DNA of 44,449 bases from Microvirga zambiensis WSM3693 (GTDB lineage: Bacteria > Pseudomonadota > Alphaproteobacteria > Rhizobiales > Beijerinckiaceae): positions 1 through 44,449 of the forward strand of contig NZ_JAERQD010000048.1 of assembly GCF_016735695.1 (NCBI RefSeq). The letters are read 5' to 3'. Positions within the stretch are counted from its first letter, which is position 1, and each line of letters begins with the position of its first letter. Positions 8,400 to 16,480 of the stretch are shown piece by piece. The notes under the pieces are model-generated. The model had not been told where the DNA came from. It saw nothing but the letters and a program-made list of their open reading frames with translations, and did not search any database. Position numbers and translations under genes: made by a program.

Positions 8400-8978
8400 A
8401 TGGCCGAGGAGCATGATTTCGGTGATAGGACGTCCGCTACGCAGGCAGCAGTCGCGCTGCTCCCGCAGGACACCGGTCTGAATGCCCATCAGCTTTCCGG
8501 GCTTATTGAACGGGCCGACATCGTTGAAAAAGTGGATCGTGGGAGAGGCACTGAGCCCTTGCCCGGCCAGTCGCCCGCACTTGTCGGGACATTCCGGTAT
8601 GTCATCAGGAACGACCAACTCGGCACGCTCAGCAACTTCCTTGACCTGTTGAAGGCAACGACCACATTCGCCGTGGGACTCGTCTCGCTACCCACGCCAG
8701 CCGGTATAAAGGGCGTGATCGATGGCCTGCATGGCCTGTACAGCACGTTCAAGGGCATAATCGACAAAGGAGCCGTGCTATCCCCTCAGGACTTTGCCGT
8801 TGTTGCTGTTCTGCGGAGGCTTAAGTCAGCAAGCCCTGAGACGATCGCAGGTGAGCTCAAGGATGTCGACGCAGGAACGGTCGAGGCGCTCCTGGAGCGC
8901 AATAGGATCCAGGAGGGGAACTTACGCGGTTTCACACGCCTGGAAGAGAACGGCAATTGGTCCCTCGTCGGTGTCTGA
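8400..8978 (+). CDS. Hypothetical protein, first gene of the HExxH operon
   Basis: A 192 aa protein of unknown function. The ATG at 8400 has a strong GAGGAG ribosome site at 8391-8396. The middle is hydrophobic (about residues 75-120: LSNFLDLLKATTTFAVGLVSLPTPAGIKGVIDGL), too weak for a confident membrane span. The C-terminal 60 residues (VLRRLKSASPETIAGELKDVDAGTVEALLERNRI) look like a winged-helix fold, as in small regulators. The stop is 3 bases before the next gene, so the two are co-transcribed and probably act together. I know no family for it. Confidence 0.75.
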   Translation: MAEEHDFGDRTSATQAAVALLPQDTGLNAHQLSGLIERADIVEKVDRGRGTEPLPGQSPALVGTFRYVIRNDQLGTLSNFLDLLKATTTFAVGLVSLPTPAGIKGVIDGLHGLYSTFKGIIDKGAVLSPQDFAVVAVLRRLKSASPETIAGELKDVDAGTVEALLERNRIQEGNLRGFTRLEENGNWSLVGV

Positions 8979-8981
8979 TCC

Positions 8982-10763
8982 ATGCAATATAGGCCGTATG
9001 AACGTAGATTCACGATCGGGCCGCTCGCTTCCGTGTTGGTTCCCGCAGATCAGCAAAGCAACTCTACCGACAGGATCACGAACGCAGTCTCACTGGCATC
9101 ATCCGAGGCGTTGAATTACCTCACGGAGGCATCGCCCGGAAATCTTCCTGTTCCAGACGCGCTGCTTCGCCTGTTTCTGCACGAGACCACTCACCACGCC
9201 ACATTTGCCAATTCAGTCGGGCATGCGCTCGCTGCGCTGGCCTTATGCGCCTCAGGGCAGGCCATAATTCCTGAACCCGAATCCAAGTCTCTTGCAGATC
9301 TTCCTCTTCCGGCTCGTGACAGCTTGGTCCTGAGCTGGATGGAAACATTGTACGAACCACTCATTGAGGGAGCTGCTCTCTTCGCCGAGTATGATCTCCT
9401 CTGGGGCGAATCCGAATATCTCTCGCACGCACTGTTACATGCCGTTCCTCTCTACCTGATGAGGGAAGCAAACAGGCATGGGGCTCATGCCATGCAGGAG
9501 TCACTGGCCAGGGGTTCAAGCCAGAAGGATGCACTCAACGCCTCGCGGGTGGGATGGGCAAGGCATATCAACGAACGCTTGAGAACCGCCCGCATGTCTG
9601 AGGAAGCGCTTGCTCAGAAAGAGTTTTTGCTGAGCCAGCCTCTGATCACCGATCTGGGAGCGAGGCCATATCTTCTGGGGTATCTCTCGGCGAAGCGAGC
9701 CTATCTTGCTCTGCGGCGTCAGTACGGAGCGTTAAGAGATGTCGATCTCTTCCTAATCTTCTTGACTCACTACTGGTTCTCCGATGACCGCCTTAACGAG
9801 GACATCCTGTCGTTATCCGATGCACATGCCATTCTCGTCCAGAATACCCTCTCCAAAATTACTGAACACTTCCAGGATCGTTGGCAGGAGTTTTACAAAC
9901 AGACCGCAGCCCATGCCGTGGCCATGGTGGGGAAGCTAAGGAAATCTGGAGAGGAGGATAAGGACAGGACATTTTCGTATACTGACGCTTTGTATGGCCT
10001 GAGGATTACGGCTCATTCGTTCAACGTTTCCTCTCCCCAGTTCATGAGGCACCGCTTGGTTCTCAGATATGCCATGTCTCCGGTCGACATCGAGACCAAC
10101 TCAGGTGTCGCAGAAGTGCGTGATGCCAAAACAGGCAAGCTTATTGGCCAATTTCCCACTGTGCCGTTGGCTGATGACGGTGAGTATGCAGGCACCGTTG
10201 AACTCATTAGATCATATCACGGAGATCAACACGCAGTCGTCATCCTCGGTCATACGGGACTTGTGGCCGCCAGAAACCTGAAGAATGGCGAGTGGAATGA
10301 GGAAGGGCTCGTAACGGCCTTCGACGACCTTCCCTCTCTTGATCATGTCAAAGCCATGGCAAAAGCAATCTCTATGGGATCCTGGGCTGAGACTTGGAAT
10401 GAGGGTTGGAAGGCAGAGATGAAGGTGCAGATCTTCTCCCAAGCCAAAGCGCTAAGAGACTTAGTCTACCTTCAAGTTGCATTTCCAGGAGCACGGGAGG
10501 AGAGACGTAACAGGATCATCGAAGCAATGGGCAGGGATGGCTTCAAAGCAATATTCGGATCTGGATTCGAATTGAGACAGCTAGCCCGGTATTCAGTTGC
10601 TTTCGGTGGGCCTGGAGCTGCTATCGAAAGCGTCGCGGCGAGTGAAGGCAGTTCAGTGCAGTCCGTGATGGATGACCTGATATCGATAAACGAAAAGGCG
10701 CTGCGGACATTGAATGTGGATCTATTTGAGATCGAGGACGGCGTTGCCACGTCAGCGATATAG
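8982..10763 (+). CDS. Putative HExxH zinc metallopeptidase, uncharacterised
   Basis: A 593 aa protein with no family that I recognise. Residues 65-75 read FLHETTHHATF, a zincin HExxH motif (His67, Glu68, His71). About 58 residues later ETLYEPLIEGAALFAEYDLLW offers a third ligand (Glu129 most likely), the helix arrangement of gluzincins. No signal peptide or membrane span is seen, so it probably acts in the cytoplasm or is exported by another route. A helical central part (about 140-330) is followed by a beta-rich part (about 330-440: VEVRDAKTGKLIGQFPTVPL) and a helical end. It is the second gene of a tight pair with the 192 aa protein, followed by a terminator. The whole frame is intact although flanked by broken genes. 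Confidence 0.75.
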   Translation: MQYRPYERRFTIGPLASVLVPADQQSNSTDRITNAVSLASSEALNYLTEASPGNLPVPDALLRLFLHETTHHATFANSVGHALAALALCASGQAIIPEPESKSLADLPLPARDSLVLSWMETLYEPLIEGAALFAEYDLLWGESEYLSHALLHAVPLYLMREANRHGAHAMQESLARGSSQKDALNASRVGWARHINERLRTARMSEEALAQKEFLLSQPLITDLGARPYLLGYLSAKRAYLALRRQYGALRDVDLFLIFLTHYWFSDDRLNEDILSLSDAHAILVQNTLSKITEHFQDRWQEFYKQTAAHAVAMVGKLRKSGEEDKDRTFSYTDALYGLRITAHSFNVSSPQFMRHRLVLRYAMSPVDIETNSGVAEVRDAKTGKLIGQFPTVPLADDGEYAGTVELIRSYHGDQHAVVILGHTGLVAARNLKNGEWNEEGLVTAFDDLPSLDHVKAMAKAISMGSWAETWNEGWKAEMKVQIFSQAKALRDLVYLQVAFPGAREERRNRIIEAMGRDGFKAIFGSGFELRQLARYSVAFGGPGAAIESVAASEGSSVQSVMDDLISINEKALRTLNVDLFEIEDGVATSAI

Positions 10764-10801
10764 CCAAATTCGCGACATCTGGAACACACGCAAATGTGCA
10801 G

Positions 10802-10835
10802 ACCGCTCTAAAGACGTTCTTGTGAGTGGTTTTTT
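10802..10835 (+). terminator. Rho-independent terminator of the HExxH operon
   Basis: ACCGCTC (10802-10808) pairs with GAGTGGT (10824-10830) with one G-T pair. An inner AAGA/TCTT stem closes a CGT loop, and the hairpin is followed directly by a run of T (10830-10835). It starts 39 bases after the stop of the 593 aa gene. Confidence 0.65.
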
Positions 10836-10857
10836 GTTTCCGGAATAAGCTTGATGA

Positions 10858-11046
10858 TCAGGTGACCTTTGCCTCGACATCGTCTCCGTTGTCAGAGGCT
10901 TCATAATCTGGTTTGGTCGTCAGACGCGAGGCCTTGGCAAGCCTCGCCTGGGTGAACGCCATGATCTCCGTTTCAAAGGTATCCTTCGCAAATACGATTT
11001 CCGACACCATCAGGGCCTCGCTCTCCGAACGGTGCAGGTCACGCAT
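10858..11046 (-). CDS. Small hypothetical protein, cut off upstream by IS6
   Basis: A 62 aa frame: MRDLHRSESEALMVSEIVF, a helix EIMAFTQARLAKASRL, and an acidic tail (SDNGDDVEAK). Its ATG overlaps the stop of another frame (ending LLEMAEVSHA) that runs in from the IS6 end at 11110, as coupled genes do. The upstream gene would have been truncated by the insertion sequence. No family is recognised, and it could be a chance frame. Confidence 0.3.
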   Translation of the reverse strand: MRDLHRSESEALMVSEIVFAKDTFETEIMAFTQARLAKASRLTTKPDYEASDNGDDVEAKVT

Positions 11047-11110
11047 GACTGACCTCGGCCATTTCGAGAAGGTCACCAGAGTTTCTCATCCGGAACGCGT
11101 ATCCCGGTTC

Positions 11111-11936
11111 GGTTGCGTCGCAAATTTGCAGCAGAGGCGCGAAGATAGCTGAGATCTCCTCTCAGGCTTAGGCGGCAAGCAGATTGAACTGCTCGGCCAA
11201 TGACGGCTGCGGATGGCAGGCATACTTCCCCTGCTGCTTGCGCATCATGTGCACCATCTCGATGCCACCCAGGATCACACGAGCTGTAGCGGTGGACTGG
11301 AACCCGAGCATCGGCCGCACTCGCCGCTTGATGGCACGGTGATCCTGCTCAATCTGATTATTCAAGTAGCGGCTCTGCCGGATCCGGATTGGATTGAGTC
11401 GGCGCCTGGAGCAATCCCGCAGACCGCTCTCTACATCACACAACAGGATCGCTTCGCGATTGGTCTGGCTGCCATCGATCACGATCCTGTCGGGGCGACC
11501 GTGCCGCTGCATCGCCTTGCGCAGGAACCGCTTCGCGGCAGTGAGGTTTCGCCGCTCGCTGAACCAGAATTCCACCGTGTCACCCTCGCTGTCGATGGCG
11601 CGGTAGAGATACCGCCACTGCCCGCGAACTTTGACGTAGGTCTCATCCACATGCCATTTCCGGCTGACGGGTCGCTTGCGTCGATTGAAGCGCTCGAGAA
11701 GCTCGGGCGAGTAACGAACCACCCAGCGGCCAACCGTGGCGTGATCGACGGAGATACCGCGCTCCGCCATCATCTCCTCTAAGTTCCGGAGGCTGAGGTT
11801 ATAAGCCAAATACCACCGGATGCAGAGCAGGATCACGGATCGATCAAAATGCCTGCCCTTGAACACGCCGCCCTCCGCCAACAAGACTTCCGGCAGAGTA
11901 TCTGAAACTCTGAAACAAACTGTTTGCGACGGATCC
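11111..11936 (-). mobile_element. IS6-family insertion sequence (826 bp)
   Basis: The transposase gene is bounded by short imperfect inverted repeats. The left end is GGTTGCGTCGCAAA (11111-11124) and the right end is TTTGCGACGGATCC (11923-11936); 11 of 14 positions match. The size fits the family (about 820 bp for IS26). The flanking 8 bases (CCCGGTTC and CTTTCTCA) do not match, so there is no target duplication. This is typical when IS6 elements have taken part in cointegrate or deletion events. Confidence 0.7.
11168..11866 (-). CDS. IS6-family transposase
   Basis: A 232 aa DDE transposase. It opens with FKGRHFDRSVILLCIRWYLAYNLSLRNLEEMMAERG, the helix-turn-helix start of the IS6 family. The catalytic residues lie in WHVDETYVKVRG (first Asp), IVIDGSQTN (second Asp) and LNNQIEQDHRAIKRR (Glu). 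I take the GTG at 11866, preceded by GGAGGG, as start; a TTG at 11884 would add 6 residues. The frame is complete and the element could be active. It has cut the adjacent IS481 transposase on its right. Confidence 0.9.
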   Translation of the reverse strand: MFKGRHFDRSVILLCIRWYLAYNLSLRNLEEMMAERGISVDHATVGRWVVRYSPELLERFNRRKRPVSRKWHVDETYVKVRGQWRYLYRAIDSEGDTVEFWFSERRNLTAAKRFLRKAMQRHGRPDRIVIDGSQTNREAILLCDVESGLRDCSRRRLNPIRIRQSRYLNNQIEQDHRAIKRRVRPMLGFQSTATARVILGGIEMVHMMRKQQGKYACHPQPSLAEQFNLLAA

Positions 11937-12623
11937 CTTTCTCATCCCTGCTTCGGATTTGCGACGGAGCCTGCGGCAGGCCTCTTCAAAGCCATCGGCG
12001 GTGAAGCACGAGCCGCGGTCGGTGAGCACGTGGGTGATCTGGAAGGGGGCAGCGCCGATCGCCTCTGTGAGGAAGGCGATCGCGCTGCCCGTCAACTTGT
12101 CGTCCTTGGCGGCGAGATGCACCCAGCGCGAGCAGCGGTCGATGGCCACATACAGATAGCGCTTGCGGCTCTCGCCATCTTCCGTGCGCAGCTTGGGCAG
12201 GTGCTTGATGTCCATGTGCACGAAGCCGAGGTCATAGTCTTTGAACGTGCCGCTCTCGCGCTTGCGCCGATGAGCGGGCGGCAAGCGGCCCAAGCCTTCA
12301 GCTTTGAGGATGCGGTAGACCGCATCGCGGTTGAGATGCGGCAGGAAGTGCGTGACCACTAAGGTCAGATCATCGAGCGGAAAGCCGGTGGCCTGTCGTA
12401 GAGCACAGACGATCGCCCGCTCCTCGGCCGTGGCTTTCCAGGGCAGCTTGTGCGGCCGGCTGGAGCGGTCCTGGCAGTCTTGCACGCCGCGCTTGCGCCA
12501 CTTCCGGATGGTCTCGGTGCTCACGCTATAGCGCTTGGCCAGCACGCCCGCGGACTTTGACGAGCGGGCAATTTCCAGACGGACAGCCGGGGTGGTGCGG
12601 GCTTGGGGATGGACGGACAGCAT
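11937..12623 (-). pseudogene. IS481-family transposase, C-terminus lost
   Basis: The ATG at 12623 opens a frame with the usual IS481 N-terminal helix-turn-helix (ARSSKSAGVLAKRYSVSTETIRKWRKRG). It continues into the rve catalytic domain: LGFVHMDIKHLP (first Asp) and THVLTDRGSCFTADGFEEACRRL (second Asp). It then breaks after EACRRL near 11971, before the catalytic Glu block (normally NGMVERFN), at IS6-like end sequence. The original element's outer end is visible as a TGTTAGGATCGGGTGCG-type terminus up to about 12712, only 20 bases beyond the stop of the Tae4-like gene. Confidence 0.88.
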
Positions 12624-12731
12624 CAGAGCCTCCACCAGGCACGGGGCGGGCGCCGCGAGCCATTGAAGCGCCAAGCATACTCCTCAATCGCCCAACGCAC
12701 CCGATCCTAACAACGTTCCGCTACCAAACAG

Positions 12732-13241
12732 CTAGCCGAGCCGCCAGAACCAGATTGTCGCGGCATCGGGGTACTGTGCATGCACTCCCTTAGTTCCGTC
12801 CCATAGGTCGATATGGCCAGTTGCTGTGAAGATGGATGCAAAGACGCTCGGCGCGAGTTCTGTGCGCGCCGCACTTCCATAAAGCGACTCAAGCGCCAAC
12901 CCGCCTTCGAAATAGACGATTCCCTTCCAGGACGGCCGGTTGGCCCATGTTGAGGCATCAATGTTGCCGCCATTCTGCGCCTTAGTCACGCGTGCCATCC
13001 CGTCCGCATTGCGGACGCGTTTACCAGATGTCCCAGAATGATCGCAGTAATTCACATCGGGGGCAGCCGGAAGCACGTAGCCAGCTCTGATGATCGCATC
13101 GGACAGGTTCAGCGCGCAACAGAGTACATTAGCCGATGCGCATCCTGAAGGGTGGTGGAAACTGCAACCCGAAATGCTGCAGCCGTTCTCACCAAACATC
13201 GGGAGGATTTTGTTGTATTTCCAGTCTTGTGTTGAGCTCAC
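12732..13241 (-). CDS. Tae4-like peptidoglycan amidase effector
   Basis: A 169 aa protein resembling type VI secretion amidase effectors of the Tae4 family (NlpC/P60-like fold), which cut the gamma-D-Glu-mDAP bond of competitor peptidoglycan after delivery to the periplasm. Family marks are the active-site helix NVLCCALNLSDAIIRAGY (catalytic Cys most likely Cys42, compare the usual CAIRLS block). Further marks are WKGIVYFEG and ATGHIDLWDGTKG, which carries the catalytic His143, with a final IWFWRL strand. No signal peptide is present, as expected for a secreted effector. The GTG start at 13241 has a GAGG upstream. No Tai4-like immunity gene is next to it; the downstream side is taken up by an IS481 end 20 bases away. 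Confidence 0.75.
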   Translation of the reverse strand: MSSTQDWKYNKILPMFGENGCSISGCSFHHPSGCASANVLCCALNLSDAIIRAGYVLPAAPDVNYCDHSGTSGKRVRNADGMARVTKAQNGGNIDASTWANRPSWKGIVYFEGGLALESLYGSAARTELAPSVFASIFTATGHIDLWDGTKGVHAQYPDAATIWFWRLG

Positions 13242-13649
13242 GGTCTAATCCTCTAACGCTATTATCCGCTTCGATCAGTGGTCTCGTTATCTGATTTTCA
13301 CCTGCCTAATGGCTGACGTTTCTGCCCCCGCGCTCGGATCGATACGATCCTCATCATAGTGTGCACTACGTACCGCAAGTATAGCGTGCGACTACGTGTT
13401 GTGGTTGAGGCCTGCTATTGCATTATAAATCACAATTGCGGATTCATCTATAGGCTCGAATGAGGCGTATTGCTTTAGCTTAGGTTGGGAGCATCGGAAT
13501 GGGGGAATACGGGCATTAATCCGGCAGCTTATAGTATCGTTCCTGTGCTCTTTGCACCTCGTCGCGACCAATGATCCTGTTTCAGCGAGTTCCGAATGGG
13601 CAGAAGTCACTCACCTGACAGTCCGAATGGCGCCTCAAGGTCTCGCACT
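13242..13649. other. Upstream of the amidase gene, no gene recognised
   Basis: About 400 bases, relatively AT-rich near 13380-13530. Open frames here are short and show no recognisable product. It may hold the promoter of the Tae4-like gene and the break point of the LOG-like gene fragment to its right. Confidence 0.4.
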
Positions 13650-13845
13650 TTGGACTGAGGCTGTAGGGCGTCACCGTACCTTCGCGAGCGTCGCGGAAGC
13701 CTTTGACGCTGCCCGGAATCACCTCGACCGAGCGACCGATCCGCCGAGGGTCTCGCAGAAACTTCGCGCCACGATCTCCATGAGGCCGGCGCCGGTGAGA
13801 GATTGCACCCCGCCTCGGCGATCGCACGGCCGACGGCCGCGGCGC
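13650..13845 (-). pseudogene. Fragment of a LOG/TIGR00725-like gene
   Basis: Reading from the IS6 end leftwards, pieces in different frames combine into the N-terminal half of a Rossmann-fold LOG ('lysine decarboxylase-like', SLOG) protein. The pieces are VGRAIAEAGCNL, then TGAGLMEIVARSFCET after a one-base shift, then GRSVEVIPGSVKGFRDAREGTVTPYS after another shift. The motifs of that family (GRAIAEAG, TGAGGGLME, PGS) are clear though decayed. The 5' part is cut by the IS6 end at 13846 and similarity ends near 13655. The gene is dead. Confidence 0.5.
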
Positions 13846-14667
13846 GGTACTGTCAAGTTGGCATAGGTCGGCGCCTATGGCAGGGTCTCGGCCATGAGCA
13901 CGACGTCCAATCCGTACCGCCGTTACCGCTTTCCGGCCGAAATCATCAACCAGGCAGTCTGGTTGTATCACTGCTTCAGCCTGAGCCTGCGTGACGTTGA
14001 GCTGGTCCTCGCAGCGCGAGGAGTTGCGGTCAGCTACGAGACCATTCGCGAGTGGAGCCTGCGCTTCGGACTTACCTACGCCAAGATGCTCAAGCAGCGG
14101 CGTCCGCAACCCGGAGACAAATGGTTCTTGGACGAGGTGTTTGTTCGCATCCGAGGCAAGCTGCATTATCTCTGGCGAGCCGTTGATCAGCATGGCAACG
14201 TGCTTGATGTGCTGGTGCAGAGCCGCCGTACCATGAAGGCCGCCAAGCGCTTCTTTCGCAAGCTGCTGAAAGATTTGCGCTATGTGCCCAGAGTGATCGT
14301 GACGGATAAACTCGGGTCCTATGGCGCTGCCAAACGCGAGATCCTGCCGGGCGTTGAACATCGACAAAGCCGCTACCTGAACAACCGCTGCGAGGTCTCG
14401 CACCAGCCCACCCGACGGCGGGAGCGCCACATGAGGCGATTCAAGTCAGCTCGGCACGCGCAGCAGTTTCTCTCAACCCACAGCCTGATCCACAACCACT
14501 TCCAGCTCCGCCGTCATCGTCTGTCGGCGTATGAGTACCGAGCTGCGCGTGAGCACGCCTTCCACTTGGCGCGATACGACCGGTGCTGCCCTCGTGTAAT
14601 AGCTTGAACCGACTTGGCGGCTCCGCTCACGCCACCTTTGTCCATTAGGCATCAACTTGACAGTACC
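13846..14667 (+). mobile_element. IS6-family insertion sequence (822 bp)
   Basis: Perfect 15-bp terminal inverted repeats, GGTACTGTCAAGTTG at 13846-13860 and CAACTTGACAGTACC at 14653-14667, enclose one intact transposase gene. The flanking 8 bases do not match, so there is no target duplication. The left flank is a broken LOG-like gene and the right flank a broken IS110 transposase, unrelated sequences. The element has therefore probably mediated a deletion or fusion. Confidence 0.88.
13894..14607 (+). CDS. IS6-family transposase
   Basis: A 237 aa DDE transposase distinct from the one at 11168. It opens with YRRYRFPAEIINQAVWLYHCFSLSLRDVELVLAARGV. The catalytic block is WFLDEVFVRIRG (Asp), VIVTDKLGSYGAAK (Asp) and LNNRCEVSHQPTRRRER (Glu). 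The ATG at 13894 lies 33 bases inside the left repeat. The frame is full length, so the element may be active. Confidence 0.93.
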   Translation: MSTTSNPYRRYRFPAEIINQAVWLYHCFSLSLRDVELVLAARGVAVSYETIREWSLRFGLTYAKMLKQRRPQPGDKWFLDEVFVRIRGKLHYLWRAVDQHGNVLDVLVQSRRTMKAAKRFFRKLLKDLRYVPRVIVTDKLGSYGAAKREILPGVEHRQSRYLNNRCEVSHQPTRRRERHMRRFKSARHAQQFLSTHSLIHNHFQLRRHRLSAYEYRAAREHAFHLARYDRCCPRVIA

Positions 14668-15174
14668 GTCCGGATACTCGACAGCCCGCACGAGCTGAGA
14701 AACATGAGATGGGCCTTTGGCCACGATGTGGCCGAACTCCGCCAGATGTCCGCGTCGAGCATTGATGATCTGGGTTCGCTGCCTGACCAAGAGATCCCGG
14801 GCCCGGAACACGAGAGCCGCGGCCTGGGCCTGCTCGCTCTTGGGAGCCACAAAGCGCATGGTCGGGCGCTGAGCCGCCTCGCAGATGGCTTCCGCATCCG
14901 CCGCATCGTTCTTCTGGCGCTTGACGAAGGGCTTCACGTAAGCTGGCGGGATCAACCGGACCGTGTGACCAAGCTGGCCGATCTCGCGGGCCCAATAGTG
15001 GGAGCTGCCGCAGGCCTCCAGCACTACCGTGCAGGGCTTCTGGTCGGCAAGGAAGGTCAGAACCTGGTGCCGCCGCAGCTTCTTGCGGAACAGGACCGTG
15101 CCGGATGCATCGGCGCCGTGCACCTGGAACACGTTTTTCGCCAGATCTACGCCGATTGTGCTAACCTCTCCCAT
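14668..15174 (-). pseudogene. IS110-family transposase, C-terminus lost
   Basis: The ATG at 15174 starts MGEVSTIGVDLAKNVFQVHG, the RuvC-like DEDD domain of IS110 transposases. The first Asp is in GVDLAKN, the Glu in VVLEACGSSHYWA, and the last acidic pair in RQKNDAADAEAI. The frame is cut at the IS6 right repeat after VEYPDGTVKLM, so the C-terminal Tnp_20 domain with the catalytic Ser is missing. A longer upstream frame to 15219 is not needed. Confidence 0.9.
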
Positions 15175-15373
15175 GGACGCCTCCCTCAAGTGGTGCTCAA
15201 CACCTCCACTTTGGCACACCGAGGCCGTTGGGGGGCGTCCACCCTATCGGAACCTAAAAACGAGCTGCCTTCCCAGCATTGAGGAACCGCAGCCAATAAC
15301 TCTTCCGGTTGAGATGCCATCGCGGCCGAGTGGACCTAGGATCAGGCATCCCAGGTTGCCAGGAGAGAACCCC

Positions 15374-16255
15374 GTGTCCGACATCGACCGCTACATTGAA
15401 ATAGCAAAGGTCTGCAAGGCCTCTTACGCAGGACCCATCAACCAGACCCTGTATACGTCAAACGGGATCCCCTACGCAGGGCAGAGGATTGTGCACGGCA
15501 GCTTCAAGCGAGGGTTCGGGCGTCTCTTCTGGGGGCCGAAATCAGCCACAATCGTATTTCGGGGGACCCGCGACAAAATCGACTGGTTCATTTCCAACGG
15601 CAAGGCGTTCCCCGTACGCCTTCATGATTGCGACGATCCCGAGAACGTGAGAGTCCACAGGGGCTTCCAACGGACCCTCAAATACATCGACAAGACAACA
15701 AGACTTCCATGCCTGGACGCCATGACCTTGCACCTCGAGAAGGAATGTCTCCTCGACCGGCCTCTCCTTATTGTCGGCCATTCCCTGGGCGGGGCGCTGG
15801 CGTGCCTGTTCGCCGTCAAGCTGCGACATCGCTTCCCGAAATACGTTACTGACAATCTCACCGAGATCGTTACGTTCGGCTCGCCCTCGGTCGGGAATGG
15901 GGCATTCCTGAATCACTACAGCGACTTGGGCCACAGGACGACGCGCATCGTCAATCGCTATGACATCGTTCCCTTCATGCCGCCTTTTGGGTTCCGGCAC
16001 GTAGGCCGGGAGATCTGGCTCGACGGCGACCAGGCGAGCTCCGACATCGGCTGGAGGAGGCGCCTTCGTGAAGCGAGAAACTCCGGTGACATCCGGCTCC
16101 TGCTCAGGGACCATTCCATGAATGCCTATCTCGCCGCGCTGCAACAGGCCAAGGCCAGTCGGGCGCTGGAGGCACTCGCGGCCCGCACAACCGAGCTCGG
16201 AGCTACAAGCATCCCCGTGTCCCCCTTGCCAGGGGCCGCCCCGATCCAGGGATAG
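15374..16255 (+). CDS. Class 3 lipase family protein
   Basis: A 293 aa alpha/beta hydrolase of the lipase class 3 family (triacylglycerol or phospholipid esterase). Residues 58-66 ATIVFRGTR are the oxyanion strand. PLLIVGHSLGGALACLFA holds the nucleophile Ser137, VNRYDIVPFMPP gives Asp197, and LRDHSMNAYLAAL gives His247, so the triad is complete. The GTG at 15374 with AGGAGAG at 15361 is the start; the open frame extends far upstream but that part overlaps the IS110 remnant and has no family similarity. There is no signal peptide. Stand-alone cytoplasmic-looking lipases of this kind are sometimes type VI effectors (Tle), but no partner is seen here. The gene lies between two IS elements. Confidence 0.9.
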   Translation: MSDIDRYIEIAKVCKASYAGPINQTLYTSNGIPYAGQRIVHGSFKRGFGRLFWGPKSATIVFRGTRDKIDWFISNGKAFPVRLHDCDDPENVRVHRGFQRTLKYIDKTTRLPCLDAMTLHLEKECLLDRPLLIVGHSLGGALACLFAVKLRHRFPKYVTDNLTEIVTFGSPSVGNGAFLNHYSDLGHRTTRIVNRYDIVPFMPPFGFRHVGREIWLDGDQASSDIGWRRRLREARNSGDIRLLLRDHSMNAYLAALQQAKASRALEALAARTTELGATSIPVSPLPGAAPIQG

Positions 16256-16480
16256 CGTCGGTCTGCGGCCTCGCGAGGGAGCGGATCTCATTGACGGGGC
16301 CGCTGCTGGACACGCATTGCGAAAAGTGTCAGCTCTTCGACGAGGCTGAAGATTTGTATTACGCCCAAGCCATGTTCCCAGCGGTCCGGGCTTCGAGTGC
16401 GTGGCTCACCACCTGACCTCAGGTGCCTTCGCTGCTACTAGAAGGGCGCCTCAACTACGGACATCGCATCCGAAAGCCAT

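Noticed and set aside
13582..14430. Long minus-strand frame across the IS6 transposase
   Set aside because: Most of it is antisense to the DDE transposase; only the part left of 13845 has a LOG-like signal and is listed separately.
15029..15373. Upstream extension of the lipase frame
   Set aside because: It runs antisense through the IS110 remnant and shows no lipase features; the GTG at 15374 has a ribosome site.
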